Below are positions 1-10,354 of a stretch of 64,000 nt of DNA, in pieces (positions within the stretch are counted from its first letter, which is position 1; every line of letters starts with the position of its first letter). The position numbers and the translations under genes were made by a program. A model generated the notes under the pieces. The model was not told the origin of the DNA, ran no database searches, and was given only the letters and a program-made list of their open reading frames with translations. This stretch comes from Pyropia haitanensis (taxonomy: Eukaryota > Rhodophyta > Bangiophyceae > Bangiales > Bangiaceae): NCBI GenBank assembly GCA_008729055.1, contig SDUX01000001.1:62001-126000 (forward strand), written 5' to 3'.

Positions 1-1110
1 GACTCCCCCCCCGCCGCCGACGCGGAGGGCGTGGCGAGCATTCCCGCCGCGGCCACCACCCCTGCTGCCGCGTCGGCGGCGGCGCCGGGCAGGCGCACCG
101 CCGCGGCGGCGGAGGCGGCGGCGGCCGCCGCCGCAGGCCACCCGGCCAACGTACCGGGCACGGCGGCCGCGTCGGCGGCGGCGGGGCCGGTCGCCGCTGC
201 GCCGACGAGGTGCAGGTCCCCGACGGCGGCGGCCAAGGGGGGGGGGGAGACGCGAAGCCGGCGCCGTCGCCGCCGCCGCCGCTGGCGCCGTTGCGGCCGC
301 TCGTTGGGGGCGGCGGCGGCGCGTGCGCGCGGGGCGGGGGTTGCTGCCGCAGGTACCGCCGACGCCACCACCGCCTCCGCCGCCACCGCCTCCGCCCTTG
401 TGGGCAACCGCCACGAGGGGTAGCACGACGGGCGGCAGCCCGACCGCCGCGGTGATGGCGTCAACCGCCGCGGCGGCGGCGGCGAGCGGCGCGGCCGGGT
501 TCATCGCCACCCCCCCCCTCACACCACCCCTGCCGCCGCCCGCGGCGGTGGCCAGTACCCACCGCACCCCCCCCCCGCATCAGTCACCGCGCGTAGCAGC
601 AACGCCGCGAGCGCCGCGAGTAGCGTGCACCCCGCCGGCGCCACGGCCGCCTGCACCGCCGCCGCGCCGCCGACGGTCATGTCCAGGCCGGTCCACGCGG
701 CCACCGCGGCCACCCCGCAGCCGCCGCCGCCGTCGCCGCCTGCCGCCGCCGCGGCGGCGGCCGCGTCACCGACCAGGAGGAAGGGCGGTCCCGCGATGGC
801 GGGCCCCGCCGCCGCCACCACCGCCGCCGCCGCGGCGGTCGCGACGCGCGCGGCAAGCGGGCCGACCGGCGGCAATCCCCCCCGGCGCGCCCGCGCCGGC
901 AGAGCTGCCGGCGGGCGGCTCGATCGCCAGCGGCACTACCGCGGCGCGCATCCCCGCTGGCGCCGCGGGCACTGTCGGCGCCGCCACCGCCACCGACGCC
1001 GCCGCCGTCGCCGCCGCCGCCGCCGCCGCCGCCGACGATGACGGCGGCGATAGCGACAGGGGCGGCGGGCGTGACGGCGGCGGCGGGGCGGCCGCCTCGG
1101 CCGCTGCGGG
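1..1110 (-). CDS. Possible hydrophobic (multi-membrane-segment) protein, partial, frame-disrupted
   Basis: No family is recognised. Read on the minus strand, a hydrophobic Ala/Val/Leu-rich protein can be followed only by switching frame at C runs near 877-885 and 566-578. One part, about 936-875, begins MRAAVVPLAIEPP. The next, 875-570, contains the stretches VATAAAAAVVAAAGPAIAG and GCTLLAALAALLL. The last, about 560-400, has ITAAVGLPPVVLPLVAVAHK. The hydrophobic stretches could be membrane helices, as at the end of a transporter, but GC-rich triplet repeats can also produce Ala/Val-rich frames by chance. The start, the true frame and the end beyond the window edge are not determined. This is a weak candidate. 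Confidence 0.22.
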
Positions 1111-2732
1111 AAAGAGAGGAACAGCTTCGGCGTGGGGGAGGGTGAACGACGATGGTGGGGAGGCGGGGGACGACGACAGCGTCGGCGACGGGGGGACGAA
1201 AGCGACGGGGAGGGGGGGGACGACGACGGTGGGGAGGAGTGTGAGGGACGGCGGAAAAGAGGGACAATGCGACGGCGTCGCGAGGGGGGGGCAGGACGAC
1301 GGGTAGGGGTGAGCGGCGACGACGACCGGAGCGAGGGGGGGTACGACGGCGGCGAAGAGGGGGGGTAAGGCGTGGGCGAGGAGGGAGGGAATGGGGCGAA
1401 CGTTGTGGAGAGGAAAGAACGACGAGAACGGTCCGGACGACGGTGACAACGACGGCGGGGAGGAGGGGGAAGAAGAACACGACGACGAGGACGGCGACGA
1501 CGACGCTCGCGATCCGCACGGTGGCGGATGTGGGTGATGGAGCAGCCCCCTTGACGAATCAGTCTCGCTGGCTTTCGTTTTGGGCTCCCAGAGCTCATAA
1601 ATATGCAGGTGCAAAGGTGTTATCGTGGGAACCGGCGCCGGTGTGACGGACAGACCGGGAAAGAACAGTCCAGGTTGTGGCCACTTCCAGCACGCAGTCG
1701 CGAGATGGAGGACGAATATTTTTGTGTACACCCGGCTTCTCTCGGCTGGCGTCGTGGAAGATTTCATTTCTGGCAAGAAGTAGTTGACCTATCGTAATGG
1801 GTCTGGGATCGCAGGGAACCAGTCTGCCCCGACAGTGAGCAACGGACAATAACATCAGGAGCGCCCCTGCACAGGCCCTTAGCACCGCAGCGCAGCACGC
1901 AGACCACCAATGACTCCGTCTGAGGCAATCCGGTGCCGCAGCAGTGGCCGCCTGCAGGCAGCGCGCGCACCAGGCCTCACGCCCTCTGCATCGATTGTGC
2001 AGGGGACCTACGAGCCGGCCCACCAGAGTGGCCGCCTGAGAAGCGCCGTCACCCGGTGATCCCGAGAGAACCGCGTCACCCCGTTGCACCAATCAGAAGC
2101 GCCTCCGCAAACCACCTGGTCTCCAAGCCAGTCTGTAGCAAGAAAACTCACTCCACCTAAACCCGAGAAACGCAATAGTTTCTAAAAAGGACTGCTGTCC
2201 GCGCGGGCCCGGAGCCGCCCAATTCAAACCCCCCCGCCTCCCAAGCCTGGATTAGCACCTGCCCTGGTGGCCTAATGAGGAAACACCAATAGTTTCTGAA
2301 AAGTTCTTTGTCGGGGCAGTTCCTAATCGCAGTGGTCCCCTGAGAGGGGTCGACGGAGCGATGATTAGGCCGGATGGCCCACTCATGAGCATCGAGATCG
2401 TGCCGCGGTCTGCAGACCAGAGCCAAGTTTCGTGTGCTCCTCGGATTGCGACGCACCAGGGTGGGGTGGTTTTCCAGCCGAGTTTCCGCATGTATACTTT
2501 TTGGCGGACGTGCAATACCAAACCCGCCTCGTCTAGAATTTACACAAACGTGGAACTTAAGTGTCAACTGCCTTTCGGCAGGGAGTATTGCTCGCACACG
2601 TGTCGGGATCACGCTCCACGAGCGGGCGACGCGGCTGGTCATTTTCGCACGCGGACGTGTTCGTAGTTGCGCCCGTGCACGTCTCGCCGCATCCGTCACG
2701 CCGGCTTCCACCGCGGTCGTCTCGCTGCCGCG
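1111..2732. other. Spacer without a supported gene; contains a diverged direct repeat
   Basis: The first part (to about 1520) is G-rich low-complexity DNA with open frames in several phases and no recognisable protein. From about 1550 the base composition is more balanced. A diverged direct repeat pairs 2167-2204 with 2280-2317, sharing the core AATAGTTTCT, at a period of about 113 bases. The end of the spacer is the promoter and 5' leader of the phosphatase-YicC gene. No coding sequence is supported. Confidence 0.5.
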
Positions 2733-5342
2733 ATGAGCTCCCCCAGCGCCTTTGTGGTGCCCCCGCTGTCGCGCTCTCTTCATTCCGCCACTGCACGGCG
2801 TGGTCGCTGCTCCCACGGGCCCGCTGCCGGCGGCGGTCTGGTCGTGCACGTCCCCGGCGGCGGCCTCCGGCGCCGCTGTGTGGCCGGCGGCGGTGCGGCG
2901 GCTGTGCGGGCCGGGGCGGATCCCCTCGACCCGGCATCCCCACTGGTAGGCGGCGAAGACAATGCTCCCAGCGCCACACCGTCGCCGACCTCGTCCTTCA
3001 CCACCAATGGCGACGTCTCGGCGCCCACCTACATTGTCCCCGACGCGCTGGTGTCGGTTGCCTGCGCGGCGGCCGACGCGGCGGGCGCGGAGGTGCGCCG
3101 GTGGTTTCGTTCTCCCTCGCTGACGGTGGAGACCAAGGCGGACACGTCGCCTGTCACGGCCGCTGACCGGGCGGTCGAGGCGGCGGTGCGGACGGTGCTG
3201 GCGGCGCGGGTGCCTGACCACGCGGTGCTGGGCGAGGAGGGCGACGGCGCCGATGCATTTGCCACCGCTGATGTGGGCGCCGACGTTGACCCCGATGCCC
3301 CCACGGGACGGGAGGTGTTCACATGGGTGGTCGACCCCATTGATGGCACCAAGTCCTTTATGACGGGCAAGGCCACGTTTGGCACCCTCCTCGCGCTCCT
3401 CCGCAACGGGGTACCAGTTCTCGGCATCATTGACCAGCCCATCATGCGGGAACGGTGGGTGGGGGCGGTGGGCCGGCCGACCGAGTTGCGGACGGGCGGC
3501 GGCGACGCGCCCGATGTTGTTCAGGTGGTCGTGAAGGGCGCGCCGTCCCCATCGGTGAGGGCGGCGGCGGAGTCCTCCGCGACGGACGCTGCCCCTGTTA
3601 TCCTTACGGCGCCGACGCGGACCCTGTCCGACGCTGCGGCTCGCTTATCCGAAGCCGACGCTGCCGCTGTCCTGTCGAAAGTATTTATCTACGCCACCGC
3701 CCCCGAGATGTTTATCGGCCCCGACGTGCTCCCGTTTGGTCGTGTCGCGGCTGCAGCCAAACACATGCTCTACGGCGCCGACTGTTACGGCTACGCCCTC
3801 CTCGCCAGCGGCCACACGGACGCGGTTGTGGAAGCGGACCTCAAGCCGTGGGACTACCTTGCGCTCATCCCTGTCATCCAGGGTGCGGGGGGGAGCGTGA
3901 CCGACTGGAGTGGCGCGCCGCTGGACGTGCACTCGGACGGGCGCGTCGTGGCAGCGGCCAATCCGGCGGTGCATGCGGCGGCGTTACGCGTGTTGGCGGG
4001 AACCTCTGGGCTGCCCCCGACCGCTGCCGTCATTGCTGCCCAGGCTGCCGCTGATGCCAGGGCCACCGCCACTGCTGCAGGCACAGCAGCTGGTGCTGCT
4101 GTCGACTCTGCGGACGCGGCGGCAGCGAAGGAAGCCGACTTGGACGAGGCGTTGAAGTTGCCGCACCTGGAGCGCCGCGTGTGGGACGTCAAGACGGTGG
4201 GCAACGGTGCCGTCACGGGCATTGCCGTCGACCCATTGGCCATGTTGGACCGCCTTGCGGGAGGCGGCGCTGAGAGCGCTTCCTCGGTGCCGCCGACGCC
4301 GTCCTCCCCCCTCGATCGTGGCGCAGGGTACGTGGAGAGTATGACCGGCTTTGGCCAGGCTGTCATTGACGATGGTCACACCTGGGCGGTCCATGTAGAG
4401 CTCCGTTCGGTCAACAGCCGCTTTTGTGATGTCAACCTGCGGCTGCCGCGGTACCTCTCCAACTATGAAACCGAGTTCACCGCCGCCATCAAGAGCTCCC
4501 TCGTGCGCGGCAAGATCATCGCTGGCGTCGATGTCCGGCGTCTGCAAGCCACCAGCGACGACGAGGCGTCGAACGGGACGTCGACGAGGGGTCCGTCGAC
4601 GGACGCGGGGGCGGCGATAGGGTCGGACGGGGGCAATGTCGAGCGCCTCCGCGGCATGCCTATCCGCGTCGACGTGGCGGCGGTGCGGTCCATCCGGGCG
4701 CTGCTAAACGAGGTGGCAGCCACCGCGGGCCTGACCGGCCCCGCTGCGGAGCCGTCCCTCGCCGACGTCCTCTCTTTCTCCGAGGTGTTTACCAAACGCG
4801 AATCCGAGGACGCGGCCGGTGCGGTGCTGCCGCTGGTGCGGTCGGCGTTGGCGGCCGCGATTGAGGACCTCCGCAGCAGCCGCCGTCGCGAGGGCGCTGC
4901 CCTCGAGGCCGCTCTCGACGTCTGTGTCTCCCAGATTCAGACGATGCTGACGGAGGTGGAGGCCCGTGCACCTGTGCGCGTGGAGAAGGAGCGTCGCCGC
5001 CTACGGGAGCGGCTGATGGCCGCGCTCGGCGATGATGTGGCTGCTAGGGGGGGCGGGCCTGTTAACGAGTCGCGGCTGGAGCTGGAGCTGGCCGTCGCTG
5101 CCGACCGGCTGGATGTATCGGAGGAGGTGGTCCGCCTCCAGTCGCACGTGCAGCTCTTTCAACTGAGCTTTGTGGGCGTCAATGGGCCCATCGGGTCACG
5201 ACTCAACTTTCTGACGCAGGAAATGCATCGGGAGGCATCGACGATCGCGGCCAAGGCCAACGATTCAGCCATGGCGCAGTGCGCTATCCGCATCAAGGAA
5301 GAGCTGGAGCGGATGCGGGAGCAGGTGCAGAACATTCGCTAG
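2733..5342 (+). CDS. Histidinol-phosphate phosphatase (HISN7/IMPL2 type) fused to a YicC-like domain
   Basis: One uninterrupted 869-residue frame carries two unrelated families. Residues about 105-425 are an inositol-monophosphatase-fold enzyme closest to plant HISN7, which dephosphorylates histidinol phosphate in plastid histidine synthesis. Visible are the metal-binding GEE (Glu168-169), DPIDGTKSF (from Asp201), GIIDQP, YGADCYGYALLASG and LKPWDYLAL with the second metal Asp374. A linker of about 110 residues rich in Ala and Thr follows. Residues about 534-869 are YicC-like (YicC N domain plus DUF1732), starting VESMTGFGQ and ending with GPIGSRLNFLTQEMHREAST and MREQVQNIR. Bacterial YicC proteins are endoribonucleases linked to RNA turnover. 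The Arg/Ser-rich N-terminus of about 60 residues could be a plastid transit peptide (inference). The start at 2733 is preferred over the in-frame ATG at 2667. No intron is needed. Confidence 0.93.
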   Translation: MSSPSAFVVPPLSRSLHSATARRGRCSHGPAAGGGLVVHVPGGGLRRRCVAGGGAAAVRAGADPLDPASPLVGGEDNAPSATPSPTSSFTTNGDVSAPTYIVPDALVSVACAAADAAGAEVRRWFRSPSLTVETKADTSPVTAADRAVEAAVRTVLAARVPDHAVLGEEGDGADAFATADVGADVDPDAPTGREVFTWVVDPIDGTKSFMTGKATFGTLLALLRNGVPVLGIIDQPIMRERWVGAVGRPTELRTGGGDAPDVVQVVVKGAPSPSVRAAAESSATDAAPVILTAPTRTLSDAAARLSEADAAAVLSKVFIYATAPEMFIGPDVLPFGRVAAAAKHMLYGADCYGYALLASGHTDAVVEADLKPWDYLALIPVIQGAGGSVTDWSGAPLDVHSDGRVVAAANPAVHAAALRVLAGTSGLPPTAAVIAAQAAADARATATAAGTAAGAAVDSADAAAAKEADLDEALKLPHLERRVWDVKTVGNGAVTGIAVDPLAMLDRLAGGGAESASSVPPTPSSPLDRGAGYVESMTGFGQAVIDDGHTWAVHVELRSVNSRFCDVNLRLPRYLSNYETEFTAAIKSSLVRGKIIAGVDVRRLQATSDDEASNGTSTRGPSTDAGAAIGSDGGNVERLRGMPIRVDVAAVRSIRALLNEVAATAGLTGPAAEPSLADVLSFSEVFTKRESEDAAGAVLPLVRSALAAAIEDLRSSRRREGAALEAALDVCVSQIQTMLTEVEARAPVRVEKERRRLRERLMAALGDDVAARGGGPVNESRLELELAVAADRLDVSEEVVRLQSHVQLFQLSFVGVNGPIGSRLNFLTQEMHREASTIAAKANDSAMAQCAIRIKEELERMREQVQNIR

Positions 5343-5727
5343 TCGCTGGGAGAGGGCTGGCGCGTCGTGGAGAGTCCAGCACCCTGTGGAGTAAGGCTGG
5401 GCAGTGATGAGCTGTACCTCGCGAAACACCCGCCTCAATGCCCTGACCGTCCCGCGGAGATGAACGCAAGAGAAAGGACAACCAGCGCACGAAGTGAACG
5501 GACCATCACGGAACGTGGGAGTTGAAGAGGGAACCAGAGGTGCGCTACACAGGACGGCTGGACCATAGCACCAGGAGGCAACAGACGGCACTCACACAAT
5601 CACTCACTTCCAGGAGACCATCAAGACAGCGGGAAAGGTTACGCGCCAGCTGGGCAGCACGACCAAGTCGGTCACGTGTTGAGAGCGGGCGTGGAAGCTT
5701 GTGACACACGGTCTCGCCGGCACGTTG
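5343..5727. other. Convergent 3' spacer between the phosphatase-YicC gene and UBE2H
   Basis: These 385 bases separate two genes that end toward each other. They should hold both 3' untranslated regions. No conserved protein or clear polyadenylation signal was seen. Confidence 0.6.
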
Positions 5728-7228
5728 CTAGAGGTCAAATGTAGTGTCGGGCGCCGACGGCCCCGCGCCGCCGTCCCCTCCTCTGCCGCTGCCATCCCTG
5801 TTGCCTCCCGCTCCAGCCGCTCCGTCAGCGCCGCCGTCAAATCCGTCACTGCTCATCGATCCGCCGCCGTCATCGTCAAAATCGGAGTCGTCGCCGTCGT
5901 TGGCTTCCCCGTTGGTGTTGCCGCCGCCGCCACCGCCGCTACCGCTGTCTTCATCCCCCGCAGCGGTGGCGCCTTGCGGGTAGTCTTCTGGCTTGGCGTA
6001 CCGGGCCACCATGTCCTTCACCTTGGCCTCATACCGCTCTGGTTCCCGCATTTGTAATGCGGCAGCTTCCCCGTTGAGGGGGTCGGTGGGGTTAGGGTAC
6101 GTGAGCAGCTGCGGGAGGAAGATGTCAAAGATGTTCTTGAGGTCGTACATGGGACTCCACGTTTGGTTGATGACGTCAAGACACACCGAGCCAGACCTGC
6201 GAAAAAGCCAAAAACCACACAGCCAGGTACCGCTCCGTCCAGATGCAAAAGGCGAGTCAGATACGCGTTTTGCAGTTGCCCCACAAGCGTGAGAGGGACG
6301 TTGCGGCGCCAGCCACCGGAGAGACCAGCCATCACCGGCAGAGTGGCGAACTGTGCTCGTTCACGAGCGCCGGACAACAGGAACAGTCTTGAGTGCCAGC
6401 AGGCGGCACCACACAGAGACGCCACGCATTGCCATCTCATGGCGCGCATACGTCTTGCGCCACTGCCACATGAAGTAACCGCGCGCCACACGCACAATAG
6501 TCTGCTGCAGCAAGCACGAAGCACACAGGTCACGAGGCGCACGGGCAACCAAGAGGAACCCCCGCTCACACCACCACGTACATCTCATCAACATTGGGGT
6601 GGAAGAGGCGATTAATGAAACCAATGCTGGGGCTCTTGTACGGGTACGCTTCAGGAAGCTCTACATGCACCTTCCAAACTCCCCCTTCGTAGGGCGTGTC
6701 TTTGGGGCCGTGGAAGCGTACATAAAAGGCGCCGACATTGTCGCCATCGCACATCTGCACGTCATAGTCCGCCATCATCCTATGGTGGGTGATCAAGCGA
6801 CAAAACACGCCACACCACAAAGAGTTGTAACAAACCACGGACGACAGCAGTCATCGCACGTTTCAGTCAGCGTCAGACTCCTCCAAGTGCCACGCAACAA
6901 CTAAACGAGACACCGCAACGTAAGCCGAGAGTCTGAGGGTTCCACATCCGCACCGGGCACCCCCCGCACCACTTCCTGCATCATCTGCGTTGCCAGGGCG
7001 TCCCACGAGGCGCCGGTCACAGCCCTGACATGGCACCCACCCACAAGCATGTGAAGACCACCCGTCACGAGGACGTTGTCCACCCCAGCCTGCCTGGGCC
7101 CACGAGTAGCACAGCTGCGCCGGCCTACGCAAGCGCCTTCATCAACGCGGGCCACTTGCAGTCCGCAACTCTGGCGCAACGTACAGTTTCATCAGGTCCA
7201 TCTCCCTCCGCTTTCCAGGGCTGGCCAT
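5728..7228 (-). CDS. UBE2H: Ubiquitin-conjugating enzyme E2 H (three exons)
   Basis: This is an E2 enzyme of the UBE2H/Ubc8 class, which accepts ubiquitin from E1 and passes it to substrates with E3 ligases. Three exons join in phase: 7185-7228 ([14 protein letters not shown]), 6582-6779 and 5728-6196, giving 236 residues. Both introns are GT-AG, with GTACGT donors. The second exon carries [20 protein letters not shown] and [13 protein letters not shown]. The third begins with the active-site loop [13 protein letters not shown], containing the catalytic Cys, then [17 protein letters not shown]. The C-terminal tail of about 80 residues is Gly/Asp/Ser-rich and acidic, longer than the acidic tail of animal UBE2H but similar in character. 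Exon 1 is only 44 bases and could be missed by gene predictors. Identification is firm. Confidence 0.95.
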
Positions 7229-8224
7229 GATGGCGCCCACCTTGAGGCCGCAGGACCAAATCCGCGCAGCGCCTCCACGCAACAGCAACGGGAAGCAGAG
7301 CGGTTCCGGAAACGGGCAGCCGTGTGCTCCAAGACGGGCAGCGGCGGCGCCAAGGGGACGAGGGGGAGGGGGGATAGACACCCACGACTCCGCAACGTGA
7401 CCGACGATAGGGGAGCCACCGCAGGAGGGCACACTCCAAACGAACCGCGTCACAAGGGGCGCGGCGCGGACGAGTGGCGCGGGCGGGCCTACGTACGCCG
7501 GGCCAAGGCCAGTACCGTCAGTGGAAGCACCCAGCGACCGCGCCGCCTGAGACGTGCGGCTCAAGAGAGAGGGTGGGTCCAAGGGCAGAATACGCCAGCG
7601 CGGCGGGGACGTGGTGGCAAGCCGCACGCACACCCACTCCGTGCGAGCACGAAACGGCGACCGGGACGCTGCTGGACCTCCCCCCCCTGACCACAAGGTG
7701 TCGCCCGCAGGCGGCTCAGACGCCACACCGTTAGGGGCAAGGGGGGGGGGCGGGGGAGGGAGCCGATACGACCCACCGCTGCGCCCACTGGCCAAGGGGG
7801 TGGCAGCTCGCCTCGGCCACGGCCCTGGTTGGTCCCGGGCCACGACTGGCGGTGCGGCCCCATCTGGTCTCGCTGGCGAGCCGCTGGAAAATCCGGGTTG
7901 GCAAAAATATAGTTTTCTTGTCACAGCTTTGATCAATTTATGGATGAATCAGCCATTTTTGTGTTGTGATACTTGATTAAAAATCGCAGTTACGTACGAC
8001 TAAAGTTAGTAGCTCGCTGGTGTCTCGTCTTCCGTACGTAGAAACTAAACCTTGCTAATTATGCCTGCTCCGAGCTATCTGCCGATGCCGCACAAATGCT
8101 TCTGCCTTGCGCGCGGCTCCTGGCCACGCCCCCCCTCGTTTCCTGGGAGGCACAAGACCGATTGAATCAGCACCCCCCCCCCGAAGAGGTGACCTACTAG
8201 AGTGCGTCCTAGCGTGCGTCCTAT
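7229..8224. other. Spacer upstream of UBE2H; low-complexity then AT-richer
   Basis: Bases to about 7900 are GC-rich, with open frames but no recognisable protein, and probably include the UBE2H 5' leader and promoter. From about 7900 the DNA becomes AT-richer. No gene is supported. Confidence 0.5.
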
Positions 8225-8440
8225 AAAAAGTGGATGTTGACGGCACGTGAAGGTGCATGAAATCGCCGTCTGGACCAATGAATCCACACCTGCACGTCCG
8301 AGCAACATCCACTTTTTAGCGGAAGCACAGTAAAAAAAGTGGATGTTGACGGTACGTGAAGGTGCATGAAATCGCTGTCTGAACCAATAAATCCACACCT
8401 GCACGTCCGAGCAACCCCCACTTGCTGACGGAACCACAGT
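8225..8440. repeat. Tandem pair of 109-bp fold-back units
   Basis: Two copies of a unit lie in tandem at a period of 109 bases (AGTGGATGTTGACGG at 8229 and again at 8338). Within the first unit, AAAAAGTGGATGTTG at 8225-8239 is the exact inverse of CAACATCCACTTTTT at 8303-8317. CACGTGAAGGTG and CACCTGCACGT form further partial inverse arms inside. The unit would therefore fold into a hairpin of about 93 bases. The second copy has decayed at its right arm (CAACCCCCACTTG). This resembles a small non-autonomous fold-back or MITE-like element. Confidence 0.75.
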
Positions 8441-8601
8441 AGCATCCGTGCGCGCGCGAAAGCTCGCCCAGACAACCTCGAACAAAGCTAGAGTTGTCAG
8501 CAATTCACCCACCAAATAAAACGAAATTAATTGACAAACAGTTCATCTCTGAACTGCGCAAAGAGCAGATACGGGCCTTTGAATAATATATTGCAGTTCC
8601 C

Positions 8602-9019
8602 CCAATTTTGTCTCGTGGCGAAACAGCAGGCGCCAATCACGTGCTGGCAGATGAAAAACAACCAATTGTGGGCTGCGGTGCACAGATCCTTGAAAGCTTT
8701 TGATTGGCTGCATAGACAGGGGGTCTTGAACGGACCTCTGATTGGTCAGACTGCTCTTGTCTTCTTGTGCATTCTTTGCATGCGTTTCTGCACCGGCTGC
8801 CGTCGTCCGAACTGGTGCCTGAGCCCTCTTCGATGAGCTCAGATATCTCGATAAAATCTCAAGTCCCACTGTTTGCTCGACATTGGCCGCTCTGCGGAGC
8901 AGTCATTGGCGAATGACTCATCATCTGAGGCATCTCATTGGTCATCTACTGTTTGTGCTTGCGGTTGTTGCGATGAGACAAATGTTCGGGGAACTGCGCT
9001 AGGTGGGTGTCGATCCAAT
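8602..9019. promoter_or_regulatory. Cluster of CCAAT/ATTGG boxes
   Basis: At least nine CCAAT pentamers on either strand occur in 418 bases: 8602, 8633, 8662, 8703, 8741, 8882, 8905, 8937 and 9015. About one would be expected with even base composition. CCAAT is the known target of the NF-Y factor. The cluster is 1.3 kb from the CCT1 start and 1.4 kb from the UBE2H start. It may be regulatory, or the remnant of a repeated element, since a similar set occurs at 47.6-50.3 kb. Confidence 0.4.
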
Positions 9020-10354
9020 CGACGGAGTGCATCTAGTACGGACAGAAGCGCCAGGAGCTGAGCTGTCTGGGCGTACAAAAGTCACTCCTGACCACGGACC
9101 GAAACGCTTCACTGCAGGGCTCCTCGCAAAGCTCGTCTTGGGACGTTGTCAATAACCGCAAGGTGGCTTGCAGACGCCGCAGAGTACCTTGCGGAATCGC
9201 CTCTGCGCGGGCCACTGCGGCGGAAATCTCCCGCACTCTGCGGAGCCCAGGGGCACGAACATCGACGTGGAGAAAGACGCTTTGACGACGCGCTTGACGA
9301 CCCGTCTTGGGCGGATGGCGCAGCGCGAAGGGGTGGCACCCTATTCCCCCCCCCCCTCCTCTCCGCTCACCCGCTTCTCTACCCGCAAGTGGCTCTCTCT
9401 CCTTCACCCCCCCCCGCCCGTCTGCATCGCCCCCGTTCTTGTCCGTGGCAGTCGCAGTGAGGATGACTCTTCCTGGGCGCTGCTGAGCGGCAGCCACTGC
9501 AGGTTGTTGCAACTGGAAACGGCGGCGCGGCGCGGGGCACAAGAAGGACAGACTTGCGGACGCGAGCAGACTCCGCACAAAAGTCTTGGTTGTCCAAGCG
9601 GTACACAGCGACAGAGAGACACCCAGCACACGACGAGAGACAGACCCTACAGAGGAAGCTACAATGTGGGAGAAAAGGTCTGTATCTTCCTACCGACCTC
9701 GTCTGTCACCGTGCTCCCTCGGTGCGCCCGACTATGTACGGGGCCTGACCCGTCACTCCCACTCACTGCAGCGCGCCCCCCGCTCCCCGGCCTCTCTCAG
9801 GCAACTGTCTCTTGCGGGGCGGGGTAGTGCCGCTCGTCTGCCGCGGGTGGTCGGTCGACCCGCTCTGCGGGCCGATCACACTTGTCCACGCCGCACAACA
9901 ACTCCACCGTGGACTTGACCAGCCTTGTCCTGCCCACTCACAACTCCGGCATTGCCGCGGGGAGAAACCAGTACCGATGCCACCTGCGGCGCGGTCCCTC
10001 GCTCATCGTCTGCACTCGGATCAGACTCTCCCGGATCCGAGCGCCCAGCGTGTCAATTGGGCAACAGAACAGAGGAATTTGGGTGGCAGCGGGCTCCGAG
10101 CGGGACAGTGAATGCGGGCGCGGCGCCACGCCAGGCGCTGGCCAGTGTCCGCCGGGCATACCCCAACCGTCCTCGACATCCCGTGGCGGTGGTGCCCTGG
10201 CAGGCGCCGCCGCAGTTGCCGCCGCGAGCGCCGCTGCCGCCGCGCCCGCCGTCGCCGGCGCGGCCACCGCGGCCACCGCTGCCGCCGGCGCGGCCACCGC
10301 GGCCACCGCCGCCGCGGCGGCCGCCGCCGCCGCCGCCGCCGCCGCCGTCTGGCC
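9020..10354. other. Spacer and 5' leader upstream of CCT1
   Basis: No conserved protein was recognised. The last 200 bases are GCC/CCG triplet-rich DNA directly before the CCT1 start codon. Confidence 0.45.
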
